DNA from: Mesorhizobium sophorae
Lineage (GTDB): Bacteria > Pseudomonadota > Alphaproteobacteria > Rhizobiales > Rhizobiaceae
Direction of reading: 5' to 3'
DNA length: 64,000 nt
Assembly (NCBI RefSeq): GCF_002270415.1
Contig: NZ_NNRI01000007.1
Location: 1,426,001 to 1,490,000, forward strand
Shown here: positions 35,913 to 46,482 of the stretch, one piece after another
Position numbering within the stretch: the first letter of the stretch is position 1
Layout: each line of letters opens with the position of its first letter
Program-made: the position numbers and the translations under genes
The notes under the pieces: generated by a model
The model's input: the letters and a program-made list of their open reading frames with translations, nothing else
What the model was told of the DNA's origin: nothing
The model's database searches: none

Positions 35913-36203
35913 ATGCTCGCCCTCATTCAAACAATCGTCATGGCGCTTGACCTCTATTGGTGGGTCATCATCGCTTCGGCGATCTTTTCCTGGCTCTACG
36001 CCTTCAACGTCGTCAACTCGCGCAACCAGTTCGTCGGCAGCATCGGCAACATGCTGTTCCGGCTGACGGAGCCGGCGTTGCGGCCGATCCGGCGCTTCAT
36101 ACCGGACCTTGGCGGCATCGACATCTCGCCGATCATCCTCCTGCTGATCCTGTTCTTCCTCCGGCAGTTCCTGCTCACCACTGTGGCGCCTCTGGTCTTG
36201 TGA
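35913..36203 (+). CDS. yggT: YggT family membrane protein
   Basis: A 96-aa protein with two hydrophobic helices ([20 protein letters not shown] and [20 protein letters not shown]). Between them is the family motif [20 protein letters not shown] and [23 protein letters not shown] 35913 follows GGAGA at suitable spacing; the open frame further upstream is not family-like. It is followed 12 bp later by yggU, a common pairing. Members are linked to membrane or osmotic homeostasis, with little certain. Confidence 0.88.
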   Translation: MLALIQTIVMALDLYWWVIIASAIFSWLYAFNVVNSRNQFVGSIGNMLFRLTEPALRPIRRFIPDLGGIDISPIILLLILFFLRQFLLTTVAPLVL

Positions 36204-36215
36204 ACCCATGACTGC

Positions 36216-36533
36216 ATGAGCACGCCGTTCCGCCTGCGCGATGACGGTATCGACCTGTTCGTCCGGCTGACACCAAATGCGGCGCTGGACAGGCTCGAAA
36301 GCATCGAGACCTTGGCGGATGGGCGAAGCCACCTGAAGGCCCGCGTCCGCGCCGTGCCGGAAAACGGCGCCGCCAATCAGGCGCTTGAGCGGTTGCTGGC
36401 CAAGGCGCTGGGCGTGTCGGTGTCCGCCGTCTCGATTGTCGCCGGTGGTACCGCCCGGCTGAAGACCGTGCGCATTGCAGGCGACCGGGCGATGCTGGCG
36501 AAAAAAATCGAGGCGCTCGGCCAGCAGTCCTGA
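36216..36533 (+). CDS. yggU: DUF167/YggU family protein
   Basis: A 105-aa cytoplasmic protein of the DUF167 family: VRLTPNAALDRLE at the N-terminus, then LKARVRAVPENGAANQALER and the C-terminal VSIVAGGTARLKTVRIAG. These are the classic conserved blocks. It lies directly after yggT and converges with the RpiR regulator (12-bp gap). Function is not established. Confidence 0.9.
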   Translation: MSTPFRLRDDGIDLFVRLTPNAALDRLESIETLADGRSHLKARVRAVPENGAANQALERLLAKALGVSVSAVSIVAGGTARLKTVRIAGDRAMLAKKIEALGQQS

Positions 36534-36545
36534 TGCGCTGGCGGT

Positions 36546-37427
36546 TCAATCCCCCAGCGGCAGACGCGGATCGTCGACTTTCAACGTGTTCACGCTCTGC
36601 TTGATGCGGCGCAGGTTTTCCAAAACCTTTGGTCCGCGCGTCTCGGCGACCGATGTGACGATCATGTCGACGATCGACAGCAGTGCGTAGCGCGACGATG
36701 TCGGCTTGTAGATGTTGCCGTCCTCGAGCGACTGGAAATGGATAACCGTGTCAGCGGCTTTGGCGAGTGCCGAGTCAGGCGGGGTGATGGCGATGGTGGT
36801 GGCGCCATATTGCTGGGCGACCTGCACCGCATCGATGACCGATCGGGCATAGCCGGAAACCGAAAAGGCGATCAGCGTGGTATCGGGAGTGGCAACGGCG
36901 GCGTACATGCGCTGCAACTGTCCGTCGATCTGCGCCAGCACCGAGACGCCCAGCCTGAACAGCCGGTTCTGCATCTCGGTCGCCATCATCGAGGAAATGC
37001 CGCCCGACCCGATACACAGAACGTTGCCGGAGACGGCGATGCGCGCGGCGACGGCGACCAGCGTCGTCATGTCGAGGTTTTCGCTGGCGCGCTGGATGGC
37101 TGATATCGCGGCCTCGGTGATGGCGGAAGCGATGCGTTGTTCGCGGGCGTCGCGGCTCAACGGCTCCGGCGACAGATACTGGCCGCCGATGGCGATGGCT
37201 TGCGCCAGATAGAATTTGAAGTCGCGCAGGCCCTCGCAACCGAGGTTGCGGCAGAACCGGGTCACCGTCGGCTCGCTGACGCCGACGCGGGCGGCAATTT
37301 CCGAGATGGCCGCCTTGGAGACAAAATCGAGGTCGGCAAGCACGAAGCCGGCCAGCTTGCGATCCGATTTCGTGCCGTCCTGCAACATCAGTTGCAGGCG
37401 CGTAATGATATCGGCCGGCGTCTTCAT
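36546..37427 (-). CDS. RpiR/MurR-family transcriptional regulator with SIS domain
   Basis: A 293-aa regulator. The N-terminal RpiR helix-turn-helix (residues about 1-80) contains AISEIAARVGVSEPTVTRFC. The SIS sugar-phosphate-binding domain (about 120-260) has VLCIGSGGISSMMATEMQNR, LIAFSVSGYARSVIDAVQVA and TIAITPPDSALAKAADTVIH. It is the last gene of a minus-strand unit (SDR, ABC ATPase, regulator) divergent from the sugar-binding protein, so it very likely regulates this transport and catabolic locus in response to a phosphorylated sugar. Confidence 0.9.
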   Translation of the reverse strand: MKTPADIITRLQLMLQDGTKSDRKLAGFVLADLDFVSKAAISEIAARVGVSEPTVTRFCRNLGCEGLRDFKFYLAQAIAIGGQYLSPEPLSRDAREQRIASAITEAAISAIQRASENLDMTTLVAVAARIAVSGNVLCIGSGGISSMMATEMQNRLFRLGVSVLAQIDGQLQRMYAAVATPDTTLIAFSVSGYARSVIDAVQVAQQYGATTIAITPPDSALAKAADTVIHFQSLEDGNIYKPTSSRYALLSIVDMIVTSVAETRGPKVLENLRRIKQSVNTLKVDDPRLPLGD

Positions 37428-37437
37428 ATCCGTGTTT

Positions 37438-38505
<1,068 letters not shown>

Positions 38506-38507
38506 GG

Positions 38508-39314
38508 TCACGCTCCCAATATGTCATCGATGAATGGCAGGCAACCGGCGGTCAGGCCAGCATCCACCGGCATCACCACCCCTGTTACGCCCGATGCGCG
38601 ATCGGAGGCAAGGAAGGCGACGGCTTCGGCCACCTCCGAAGCGTTGACGATGCGGCCGAGCGGATAGAGCCGCTGCAGCTTGCCGAGGATTTCAGGATCC
38701 TTGGCAAGGCGATGGTCCCAGGCGGCAGTGCGGATCGATCCTGGGCAAACCACATTGGCACGCAGGCCGCTGCGGCCGAGCTCGACGGCAATCGCCTTGG
38801 CATAGGCGTTGATCCCGGCCTTGGCCGCCGCATAGGCGGGATTGCCGAAATGCGCGATTGCATTGACCGATGAGATGAAGACGATGCTGCCGGAGCCTTG
38901 GGTAGTCATCGCCTTGATCAGCGGATCGGCGAACATCATGACGCCGGTCAGGTTGAGGTCGAGCTCCTGTCCGATCTTGTCGGAGTTGAGGGCAGGGAGC
39001 GTCTCGGCGCGCGTCCAGCCGGCATTGTTGATGAGAATGTCCGGCACGCCATCCCGGTCGAGGATCGCGGCGATCGCCGCGTCTATCGACGCCCGGTCGA
39101 GAAGGTCGAAGACATGGCCGGAGGCAAGGTGCGGGCTGTTCAACGCTTCGCTGGACTGGTCGCAACCGACGACCCTGGCGCCCCGTTGCGCCATCAGCGC
39201 CACGATGGCGGTGCCGAGGCCGCCGCCAGCACCGGTCACCACGACAGTCTTGCCTTCGAATTCAGCCCTGCTTTCGAACTTGGCCCTGCCTTCGAATTCG
39301 GTTTGCGAAACCAC
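38508..39314 (-). CDS. short-chain dehydrogenase/reductase with repeat-extended N-terminus
   Basis: A 268-aa classical SDR: VVVTGAGGGLGTA cofactor loop, NNAGW, catalytic Ser in SSVNAIAH, YAAAK active site, and C-terminal VMPVDAGL. The start is GTG 39314 with GGAGG 10 bases upstream. The first 20 residues contain three 6-residue units (EFEGRA, KFESRA, EFEGKT) encoded by an 18-bp tandem repeat, extending the protein beyond the usual SDR start. It probably oxidises or reduces the sugar or polyol imported by the adjacent ABC system. Confidence 0.87.
   Translation of the reverse strand: MVSQTEFEGRAKFESRAEFEGKTVVVTGAGGGLGTAIVALMAQRGARVVGCDQSSEALNSPHLASGHVFDLLDRASIDAAIAAILDRDGVPDILINNAGWTRAETLPALNSDKIGQELDLNLTGVMMFADPLIKAMTTQGSGSIVFISSVNAIAHFGNPAYAAAKAGINAYAKAIAVELGRSGLRANVVCPGSIRTAAWDHRLAKDPEILGKLQRLYPLGRIVNASEVAEAVAFLASDRASGVTGVVMPVDAGLTAGCLPFIDDILGA
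39253..39306. repeat. 18-bp tandem repeat (3 units) inside SDR 5' end
   Basis: Units at 39253-39270, 39271-39288 and 39289-39306 (CCTTCGAATTCAGCCCTG and two diverged copies). Being a multiple of three it keeps the SDR frame and adds two extra 6-residue blocks. Confidence 0.8.
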
Positions 39315-39494
39315 CGTGTGTCATCCTCCGGGAGCTCTGACATTCGTATCAGGCCTAGTTCACTAAATGTAATTAAGCAACAGAATAATCTGCTTGCAAG
39401 CCTTCAAATCATCGATAATGTAGGAAAGTCACATAATCTTCTGTGCCGGTCGCGGAGAGGCGCGCAGGTGCAAAATCAAAATGGGAGACATCAA

Positions 39495-40730
39495 ATGAGC
39501 CTTGCAAAATGGACTGTCGGCCTGATGGCCGGAATGAGCATGCTGGCATTTGCGGCGCAGGCAAATGCGGGCGAGGTGCGCGTCACTGTCGCCGAGTACA
39601 GCGCCAAGACTGGACCTTATTTCGACAGCGTCAAGAAGGAATTCGAGGCGGCAAACCCCGGCATCACCGTCAAGTTCGAAGTGGTACCGTGGGATGTGCT
39701 GCTGCAGAAGCTGACCACCGACATCACCGCCGGCACCAATGCCGATCTGTCGATCATCGGCACGCGCTGGCTGATCGACTTTGTCCAGCAGGATGTCGCC
39801 GAGCCGCTCGACAGCTATATCAAGCCCGACTTCAAGGGCCGCTTCATCGACACCTTCCTGTCACCCTCGATCATGGACGGCAAGACCTACGGCCTGCCGA
39901 TCGCGGCCTCGGCGCGTGCGCTGTACTACAACAGGGAACTGTTCGAGAAAGCCGGCATCGCCAATCCGCCGGCAACCTGGACCGAGCTGCAGGAAGACGC
40001 GCGCAAGATCAAGGCGCTCGGTTCCGGCACCTTCGGTTTCGGCCTGCAGGGCAAGGAGATCGAGACCGACGTCTATTACTACTATGCGATGTGGTCCCAA
40101 GGCACCGAAATCCTCAACAAGGACGGCACCTCCGGCCTCGGCACGCCGGGCGCGCTCGAAGCAGCCAAGCTCTACAAGTCGATGATCGACGAGGGCCTGA
40201 CCGAGCCGGGCGTCACCTCTAACAACCGCGAGGATGTGCAGAACCTGTTCAAGCAGGGCAAGGTCGGCATGATGATCACGGCACCCTTCCTGTCCAACCA
40301 GATCAAGGACGAGGCGCCAAAGCTGAAATACGGCGTGGCGGCCATTCCGGCCGGACCGACCGGTGCGCGCGGCACCTATGGCGTGACCGATTCCATCATC
40401 ATGTTCAAGAACTCCAAGAACAAGGACGAGGCCTGGAAGCTGCTCAATTTCCTGTTCACCACCGAGCAGCGCGCCAAGTTCACGCAAGGCGAAGGCTTCC
40501 TGCCGGTGAACAAGGAAGAGGCCAAAATGGACTATTATGTGAACAATGCCGATCTGGCGGCGTTCACCGCCCTGCTGCCCGACGCCCGCTTCGCACCGAT
40601 CATCCCAGGCTGGGAAGAAGTCGCCCAGATCACGTCGGACGCCATGCAGAAAATCTATCTCGGCAGCGCCGAACCCGAGGCGGCGCTGAAGGACGCCGCT
40701 GCCAAGGCCAATGCAGTGCTGAAGAAATAG
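39495..40730 (+). CDS. sugar ABC transporter substrate-binding protein
   Basis: A 411-aa periplasmic protein of the extracellular solute-binding family 1. The signal peptide is residues 1-25 (LMAGMSMLAFAAQANA, cleavage before GEVRVTV). Family blocks are FEAANPGITVKFEVVPWDVL, GKTYGLPIAASARALYYNRE and FKQGKVGMMITAPFL. GGGAG at 39483 supports ATG 39495; the open frame further upstream is antisense to the SDR. A strong hairpin and a repeat separate it from the permease genes, probably giving it higher expression. Confidence 0.9.
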   Translation: MSLAKWTVGLMAGMSMLAFAAQANAGEVRVTVAEYSAKTGPYFDSVKKEFEAANPGITVKFEVVPWDVLLQKLTTDITAGTNADLSIIGTRWLIDFVQQDVAEPLDSYIKPDFKGRFIDTFLSPSIMDGKTYGLPIAASARALYYNRELFEKAGIANPPATWTELQEDARKIKALGSGTFGFGLQGKEIETDVYYYYAMWSQGTEILNKDGTSGLGTPGALEAAKLYKSMIDEGLTEPGVTSNNREDVQNLFKQGKVGMMITAPFLSNQIKDEAPKLKYGVAAIPAGPTGARGTYGVTDSIIMFKNSKNKDEAWKLLNFLFTTEQRAKFTQGEGFLPVNKEEAKMDYYVNNADLAAFTALLPDARFAPIIPGWEEVAQITSDAMQKIYLGSAEPEAALKDAAAKANAVLKK

Positions 40731-40762
40731 TGCTGAGGAAATAGGGCGTCTCTCCCGCGCCC

Positions 40763-40792
40763 GTGGCGCGCCCAGACGATCGGGCGCGCCAC
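40763..40792 (+). terminator. intercistronic stem-loop after binding-protein gene
   Basis: GTGGCGCGCCC (40763-40773) and GGGCGCGCCAC (40782-40792) form a perfect 11-bp GC-rich stem with an 8-base loop, followed by ACTTTTCC. It looks like a partial terminator or mRNA-stabilising hairpin between the binding-protein and permease genes. Confidence 0.7.
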
Positions 40793-40823
40793 ACTTTTCC
40801 GAGGCGAATTTCGAATTCGCCAC

Positions 40824-40930
40824 GGAGCGGGTCATCGTTCAACAGAAAACGCCTGACAGCTCTATCTCTCCGTTTTCAACGCAATCCAGGACGGAAAACC
40901 GCTCCACATTTTTCCTGGAATTGCTCTAGG
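40824..40930. repeat. ~105-bp intergenic repeat, copy 1
   Basis: Starts GGAGCGGGTCATCGTT and ends TTTTTCCTGGAATTGCTCTAGG, with internal GGACGGAAAACCGCTCC. Related copies are at 42632 and 47687. This copy ends 7 bases before the permease start and supplies its upstream context. Confidence 0.75.
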
Positions 40931-40937
40931 TCAGCCG

Positions 40938-41807
40938 ATGCAAAATCGCTTCTTGCCCTATCTCCTGACCTTGCCCAGCCTGTTCCTGGCGGCTGTCGTC
41001 ATCTTCTGGCCGGTGTGGGACCTGGTCCAGATCTCGACGCATGAGGTCAGTCGCTTCGGTCAGCTTCGTGAATTCAACGACTTCGCCAATTTCGCGGCGC
41101 TCGCTGCCGATCCCGATTTCATGGCCGCGCTCTGGCGCACCGGACAGTGGACGGTGCTGGTCGTCGGTGGCGCGCTGTTGCTGTCGATCCCGGTAGCGAT
41201 GATCCTCAACACCGATTTCTATGGCCGCGGCGTCGCCCGCGTTATCATCATGCTGCCCTGGGCGGTGTCGCTGACCATGACCGCCGTGGTCTGGCGCTGG
41301 GCGCTGAGCGGCGAAAGCGGCATGCTGAACTCGGCGCTGATTGGCCTCGGCCTCATCGACCACAATATCCAGTGGCTGGCGAGCGCGGAGACCGCCTTTC
41401 CGATGCAGGTGCTGATCGGCATCCTGGTGACGGTGCCGTTCACGACGACGATCTTCCTCGGCGGCCTGTCGTCGATCCCCGACGACCTCTACGAGGCGGC
41501 AGCACTCGAAGGCGCGACATCGCTGCAGCAGTTCCGCGAAATTACCTTTCCGTTGCTGAAACCGTTCATCAACATCGCCATCGTGCTCAACACCATCTAC
41601 GTCTTCAATTCATTCCCGATCATCTGGGTGATGACGCAGGGCGGGCCGGCCAATTCGACCGACATCCTGGTCACCCATCTGTACAAGCTGGCCTTCCGCA
41701 TCGGCAAACTGGGCGAGGCTTCCGCGGTCTCGCTGGTGATGTTCGCCATATTGTTGGTCTTCACCATGATCTATGTGCGGCTGGCGATGCGGGAGCAACG
41801 CGGATGA
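40938..41807 (+). CDS. sugar ABC transporter permease (MalF/UgpA type)
   Basis: A 289-aa inner-membrane protein with six helices. The first is [20 protein letters not shown], and the cytoplasmic EAA loop is [25 protein letters not shown], the BPD_transp_1 coupling motif. The start ATG 40938 lies just past the repeat element with only a weak AGG-type ribosome site. The stop overlaps the next permease start (ATGA). Confidence 0.9.
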   Translation: MQNRFLPYLLTLPSLFLAAVVIFWPVWDLVQISTHEVSRFGQLREFNDFANFAALAADPDFMAALWRTGQWTVLVVGGALLLSIPVAMILNTDFYGRGVARVIIMLPWAVSLTMTAVVWRWALSGESGMLNSALIGLGLIDHNIQWLASAETAFPMQVLIGILVTVPFTTTIFLGGLSSIPDDLYEAAALEGATSLQQFREITFPLLKPFINIAIVLNTIYVFNSFPIIWVMTQGGPANSTDILVTHLYKLAFRIGKLGEASAVSLVMFAILLVFTMIYVRLAMREQRG

Positions 41808-42628
41808 CGAGTAAGCTGAAGCGTTCGATCATTGCCTGGCTGCTGCTGGCGCCGCTGATCGTGGTGACGATCTTTCCCTTTGCGGTGATGTTCCTGACTG
41901 CCGTCAAGCCGAGGCAGGAAGTGCTGTCGCCGACCTGGTGGCCGAGCGAATTCCGCTGGTCGAATTTCTCCGACATGTGGGTGGCGACCGGCTTCGGCCA
42001 GGCGCTGCTCAATTCGCTCTACGTATCTGTTATCGCCACGGTCGGCGCCATCCTGATTTCGGTTCCCGCGGCCTACGCGATGTCGCGCTTCCGCTTTGCC
42101 GGCTACGGCGCCTTGCGCCAGTTCCTGCTGATCTCGCAGATGATCTCGCCGATCGTGCTGGTGCTCGGCCTGTTCCGGTTGATGGCAGCCTGGGGCCTGG
42201 TCGAAAGCACCACGGCGCTCGGCTTCATCTACATGGCCTTCAACGTCGCCTTCACGGTGTGGATGCTGCAGAGCTATTTCGACACCATCCCGCGCGATCT
42301 CGAGGAAGCGGCCTGGATGGAAGGTGCCGGCCGCTGGCTGACCCTGCGCAAGGTGTTCCTGCCGCTCTGCCTGCCAGCGATCGCGGTGACCGCCATCTTT
42401 ACCTTCATCAATGCCTGGAACGAATTCGTCGTGGCGCTCACCATGCTGCGCAGCCAGGAAAGCTACACGCTGCCGATCCAGGTGTTTTCGCTGGTCGCCG
42501 GCCGCTACACCATCGAATGGCACCACGTCATGGCCGCCACGTTGCTGGCGACCTTGCCGGTGGCAATCCTGTTCATCTGGCTGCAGCGCTACCTCGTCAG
42601 GGGGCTGGCGCTCGGGGCGGTCAAATAG
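41804..42628 (+). CDS. sugar ABC transporter permease (MalG/UgpE type)
   Basis: A 274-aa inner-membrane protein with six helices and the EAA loop [22 protein letters not shown]. The N-terminal helix [20 protein letters not shown] and the block [14 protein letters not shown] are typical of the CUT1 family. ATG 41804 overlaps the previous stop; the longer open frame upstream is inside the first permease gene. It completes the importer with the upstream permease, binding protein and UgpC-type ATPase. Confidence 0.9.
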   Translation: MTSKLKRSIIAWLLLAPLIVVTIFPFAVMFLTAVKPRQEVLSPTWWPSEFRWSNFSDMWVATGFGQALLNSLYVSVIATVGAILISVPAAYAMSRFRFAGYGALRQFLLISQMISPIVLVLGLFRLMAAWGLVESTTALGFIYMAFNVAFTVWMLQSYFDTIPRDLEEAAWMEGAGRWLTLRKVFLPLCLPAIAVTAIFTFINAWNEFVVALTMLRSQESYTLPIQVFSLVAGRYTIEWHHVMAATLLATLPVAILFIWLQRYLVRGLALGAVK

Positions 42629-42631
42629 CCG

Positions 42632-42733
42632 CTAGGGCGGTTCATCGTTTCACGGAAACGCAGAACCGCTCTATCTCTTTGTTTTGACACAATTCCGGAC
42701 GGAAAACCGTTTCGTACTTTTCCTGGAATTGCG
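42632..42733. repeat. ~105-bp intergenic repeat, copy 2
   Basis: CTAGGGCGGTTCATCGTTTC at the left, the internal GGACGGAAAACCGTTTCG block, and TTTTCCTGGAATTGC at the right. It lies between the permease stop and the M81 gene. Confidence 0.75.
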
Positions 42734-42753
42734 ACAGCATCCACGGAGTTCTC

Positions 42754-44238
42754 ATGCGCATCTTCACCGCCTCGCTGGCGACGGAAACCAACACCTTCTC
42801 GCCGGTGCCGACAGATCGGGCATCGTTCGAGATGGCGTTCTATGCCGGACCCGGCAAGCATCCGGAGACGCCGACGCTGTGTTCCTCGCCGATGGTCTCC
42901 CTGCGCCGGCGCGCGGCGGCCGAAGGCCTGACCGTCATTGAGGGCACCGCCACCTGGGCGGAGCCCGGCGGCCTGGTGCAGCAGCAGACCTATGAGGCGC
43001 TGCGCGACGAGATCCTCGGCCAGCTCGAGGCGGCACTGCCGGTCGATGCCGTCATTCTTGGCCTGCATGGCGCCATGGTGGCGCAAGGCTATGACGATTG
43101 CGAAGGCGACCTGCTCGAACGAATCCGCGAGATGGTGGGTCCGAAGGTGGTGATCGCCTCTGAGTTCGATCCGCACAGCCATCTGACACCCAAGCGTGTC
43201 GCCGCGTCAGACATCATGGCCTACTTCCTAGAGTTCCCGCACACCGATTTCTACGAGCGTGGCGAACATGTCGTCGAGCTTGGCCTCGCCGCGGCGCGTG
43301 GTGAGATCAGGCCTGTCATCTCGACCTTCGACTGCCGCATGATCCAGGTGCTGCCGACCAGCCGCGAGCCGATGCGCTCCTTCGTCGACCGCATCAAGGC
43401 GCTGCATGGCAGGGATGGCGTGCTGTCGATTTCGATCGTCCACGGCTTCATGGCGGCCGACGTGGCCGAAATGGGCACGCGCATCCTGGTCGTCACCGAC
43501 AACGACAAGGCCAAGGGCGATGCGCTGGCGGAACGGCTGGGGCGAGAACTCTACGCGCTGCGCGAAGAGACGGCGATGACGATGTTGAGCGCCGCTGACG
43601 GCATCGATCGGGCGCTGGCCGTGCGCGCTGAAAACCCGGGCAAGCCGGCGGTCGTCGCCGACATCTGGGACAATCCCGGCGGCGGTGTGCCCGGCGACGG
43701 CACCGTCGTGCTGCGCCAGATGCTGGCGCGCGGGCTGAACACCATCGGCGTTGCAACAATCTGGGATCCGATCGCGGTGACCTTCTGCCTGGCGGCAGGC
43801 GAAGGTGCCGTCATCGACCTGCGTTTCGGCGGCAAGGCCGGCCCGCAGGCCGGCGAGCCGATCGACGCGCGGGTGCGGGTGCTGAAGGCCGTTCGGGAGG
43901 GCTGGCAGAGTTTCGGGCCGAGCCGGGTGACGCTCGGGCCGACGGCGCTGGTGCGCATCGAAGGCACCGAGGTCGACATCATCCTCAACACCAATCGCAC
44001 GCAGACCTTCGAGCCGGATATCTTTTCCAACATCGGTGTCGATCCGATGGCCAAGGATATCTTGCTGATCAAGTCGACCAATCATTTCTATGCCGGCTTC
44101 GAGCCGATCGCCGCCGAGATCATCTATGTCTCGGCGCCGAGTTCGTATCCGAGCAATCCGGCGGTGACCGATTACAAGAAGCTGACGCGGCCGGTTTGGC
44201 CTAGGGTGACGGACCCGTGGGCGGTAGAGCCGGGATAA
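42754..44238 (+). CDS. M81 (MlrC/microcystinase C-like) family protein
   Basis: A 494-aa protein of the M81 metallopeptidase family named for microcystin-degrading MlrC. Conserved blocks are RIFTASLATETNTFSPVPTD at the N-terminus, ILGLHGAMVAQGYDDCEGDL with the metal-ligand His/Asp, ASEFDPHSHLT, the VADIWDNPGGGVPGDGT glycine-rich motif, and KSTNHFYAGFEPIA near the end. It follows a sugar ABC importer in the same direction, so the true substrate is more likely a transported sugar-, amide- or peptide-like compound than microcystin. The preceding GGAG gives a ribosome site. Confidence 0.87.
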   Translation: MRIFTASLATETNTFSPVPTDRASFEMAFYAGPGKHPETPTLCSSPMVSLRRRAAAEGLTVIEGTATWAEPGGLVQQQTYEALRDEILGQLEAALPVDAVILGLHGAMVAQGYDDCEGDLLERIREMVGPKVVIASEFDPHSHLTPKRVAASDIMAYFLEFPHTDFYERGEHVVELGLAAARGEIRPVISTFDCRMIQVLPTSREPMRSFVDRIKALHGRDGVLSISIVHGFMAADVAEMGTRILVVTDNDKAKGDALAERLGRELYALREETAMTMLSAADGIDRALAVRAENPGKPAVVADIWDNPGGGVPGDGTVVLRQMLARGLNTIGVATIWDPIAVTFCLAAGEGAVIDLRFGGKAGPQAGEPIDARVRVLKAVREGWQSFGPSRVTLGPTALVRIEGTEVDIILNTNRTQTFEPDIFSNIGVDPMAKDILLIKSTNHFYAGFEPIAAEIIYVSAPSSYPSNPAVTDYKKLTRPVWPRVTDPWAVEPG

Positions 44239-44271
44239 GGGATTGCCAGCGTTGCGACCTTGCGCGGCCTG

Positions 44272-44296
44272 TCCTTCTCCCCCACGGGGAGAAGGA
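44272..44296. repeat. short palindrome, CTTCTCC family
   Basis: TCCTTCTCCCCC-ACGGGGAGAAGGA is a near-perfect hairpin in the convergent gap between the M81 and M3 genes. It is a short relative of the element at 5089 and may act as a terminator (followed by AAAAA). Confidence 0.6.
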
Positions 44297-44307
44297 AAAA
44301 GCAGGCG

Positions 44308-46362
44308 CTACACCAGCCCGCGCTTGACCATCATCGCATGGGGCGACGGCATCTTGCCGCGAAACGCCGTGTAGAGCTCTTCGGGGTCCTTCGAGCCGCC
44401 GGCGGCGTAGATGTTCTTTCTCAGCTTCTCAGCGAGACCCGGGTTGAAGGGATCGCCGGTCTCCTCGAAGGCGGCGAAGGCATCGGCGTCGAGAACTTCA
44501 GACCACATGTAGGAGTAATAGCCGGCCGAATAGCCGTCGCCGGAAAACACATGGCCGAAATGTGGAGTGCGATGACGCATCGCGATGGTTTCCGGCATGT
44601 CGAGCTTTTCAAGCGTTTCGGCTTCGAAACGAAGTGGCGCTTCTGGTGCATCCGGCCGCGCGTGATAGGCCATGTCGATCAGCGCCGAAGAGGTGAATTC
44701 GACCGTGGCGAAGCCGGCGCCAAAGGTGCGCGCCGCCAGCATCTTGTCGAGCAGCACCTTCGGCATCGGCTTGCCGGTCTTCACGTGCAGCGCGTGCTTT
44801 TCCAGAACCGCCGGCACCGTCAGCCAGTGTTCGTAGAGCTGCGAGGGCAATTCGACGAAATCGCGGCTGACCGAGGTGCCGGAAACCGACGGCCAGGTGA
44901 CGTCGGTCAGCATGCCGTGCAGCGCGTGGCCAAATTCATGGAACAACGTTCTCGCCTCGTCGACCGACAGCAAGGCCGGCTCGCCGGCCGGCGGCTTGGC
45001 GAAGTTCATGATGTTGTAGATCACCGGTTTCGACCCGTGGCCAAGCTTGTACCCGGACTTGAGCGCGCTCATCCAGGCGCCGGAGCGCTTTGATGGCCGC
45101 GCGAAATAATCGGCGAGGAACAGGCCGCGTTCGCTGCCATCGGCGTTTCTTACCACGAAGACGTGCGCATCCGGATGCCATACGGCAATGCCTTGCTTTT
45201 CCTCGAAGGTGATGCCGAACAGCCGTGTCGCCACGTCGAAGCAGGCGTCGATGACGCGGTCTAGCTGCAGATAGGGTTTTAGTTCGGCCTGATCGAAGGC
45301 GAACTTTTCGGCGCGCAGCTTCTCCTGGTAGAAGCGCCAGTCCCAGGCGGCGAATGTCTCGTTGCTGCCGGCCTCCGCCGCCAGCCGCTGCAGTTCGCTC
45401 TGGTCGGCGGCGGCCCTTTCCACTGCCTTCTCCCAGACCGGATCGAGCAGCGCATGCACTGCCTTCGGCGTCTTGGCCATGGTGTCGTCGAGCTTCAGCG
45501 CGGCAAACGAGCCGTAGCCGAGCAGCTTTGCCTTTTCGGCGCGCAGCTTCAGCATGTCGCGCACGACGATTGTGTTGTCGGTGGCGCCGCCATTCTGGCC
45601 GCGCATGGTGAAGGCGCGGAAGGCGATTTCGCGCAGGTCGCGGCGTTCCGAGAAGGTCGTGAACGGCTCGTAGATCGAACGAGACAGGGTGACCGCATAG
45701 CGGCCCTTCTGGCCGCGCATCTCGGCGGCTTCGGCCATCGAGCTTTTCAGGAAGTCCGGCAAACCGGCAAGATCTGCCGCGTCGAGGAACAGCGCCCAGT
45801 CGCGCTCGTCGGCAAGCACGTTCTGGCCGAAATTCGTGCCAAGCGACGACAATTCCTCGTTGATCCTTGCCAGCCGCTTCTTGCCGTCGGCGTCGAGCTT
45901 CGCGCCGGAGCGTACAAACCCCTTCCAGGTCTTCTCCAGCACCCGCAGCGTCTCGGCATCGAGCTTCAGGCTTTCCCGGCGCTGGTAAAGGTCGTCGATG
46001 CGGGCGAACAGCCGCTCGTTCATCGAGATTGCCGAGAAATGCCTGGACATTTTTGGCGAGATGTCGCGCTCCAGTGCCTGGAACGTGTCATTGGTGTGGG
46101 CGCCGGCGCGACACCAGAAGATCGACGAGACACGGTCGAGTGCCTCGCCGCCGAGTTCCAGCGCCTGCAGCGTGTTGTCGATGGTCGGCGCGTCCTTGTT
46201 GCCGGCGATCGCCTCGATCTCCGCCTCATGCGCCTTCAGCGCCGCGTCGAAGGCCGGGGCAAAGTCGTCGTCGCCAATGCGGGTGAAATCAGGCAGGCCG
46301 AGCGGCCCCTGCCACGCGGTCAGCGGATGGATGGCGAGGTCGACGGCTTTCGTGGAATGCAT
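44308..46362 (-). CDS. M3 family oligopeptidase / peptidyl-dipeptidase (Dcp-like)
   Basis: A 684-aa zinc metallopeptidase of the thimet oligopeptidase family, cytoplasmic, degrading short peptides. The zinc motif is TLFHEFGHALHGML (HExxH) in the C-terminal third, with the third ligand region further downstream. N-terminal LTAWQGPLGLPDFTRIGDDD and the length fit Dcp/OpdA. ATG 46362 has AAGGAAAG upstream; a TTG two codons earlier is in frame but less likely. No signal peptide. Confidence 0.9.
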   Translation of the reverse strand: MHSTKAVDLAIHPLTAWQGPLGLPDFTRIGDDDFAPAFDAALKAHEAEIEAIAGNKDAPTIDNTLQALELGGEALDRVSSIFWCRAGAHTNDTFQALERDISPKMSRHFSAISMNERLFARIDDLYQRRESLKLDAETLRVLEKTWKGFVRSGAKLDADGKKRLARINEELSSLGTNFGQNVLADERDWALFLDAADLAGLPDFLKSSMAEAAEMRGQKGRYAVTLSRSIYEPFTTFSERRDLREIAFRAFTMRGQNGGATDNTIVVRDMLKLRAEKAKLLGYGSFAALKLDDTMAKTPKAVHALLDPVWEKAVERAAADQSELQRLAAEAGSNETFAAWDWRFYQEKLRAEKFAFDQAELKPYLQLDRVIDACFDVATRLFGITFEEKQGIAVWHPDAHVFVVRNADGSERGLFLADYFARPSKRSGAWMSALKSGYKLGHGSKPVIYNIMNFAKPPAGEPALLSVDEARTLFHEFGHALHGMLTDVTWPSVSGTSVSRDFVELPSQLYEHWLTVPAVLEKHALHVKTGKPMPKVLLDKMLAARTFGAGFATVEFTSSALIDMAYHARPDAPEAPLRFEAETLEKLDMPETIAMRHRTPHFGHVFSGDGYSAGYYSYMWSEVLDADAFAAFEETGDPFNPGLAEKLRKNIYAAGGSKDPEELYTAFRGKMPSPHAMMVKRGLV

Positions 46363-46482
46363 GGACAATCTTTCCTTGGTGAAGGCAGGCCGGGCGCCGG
46401 TGAAGGCGGTGGGCTGGGTGAGTTGGTACCGATGTAGGGCGCAGGTTTGCCGCGCGCAACAGTGCCACCGGTCAGGTTTTCG

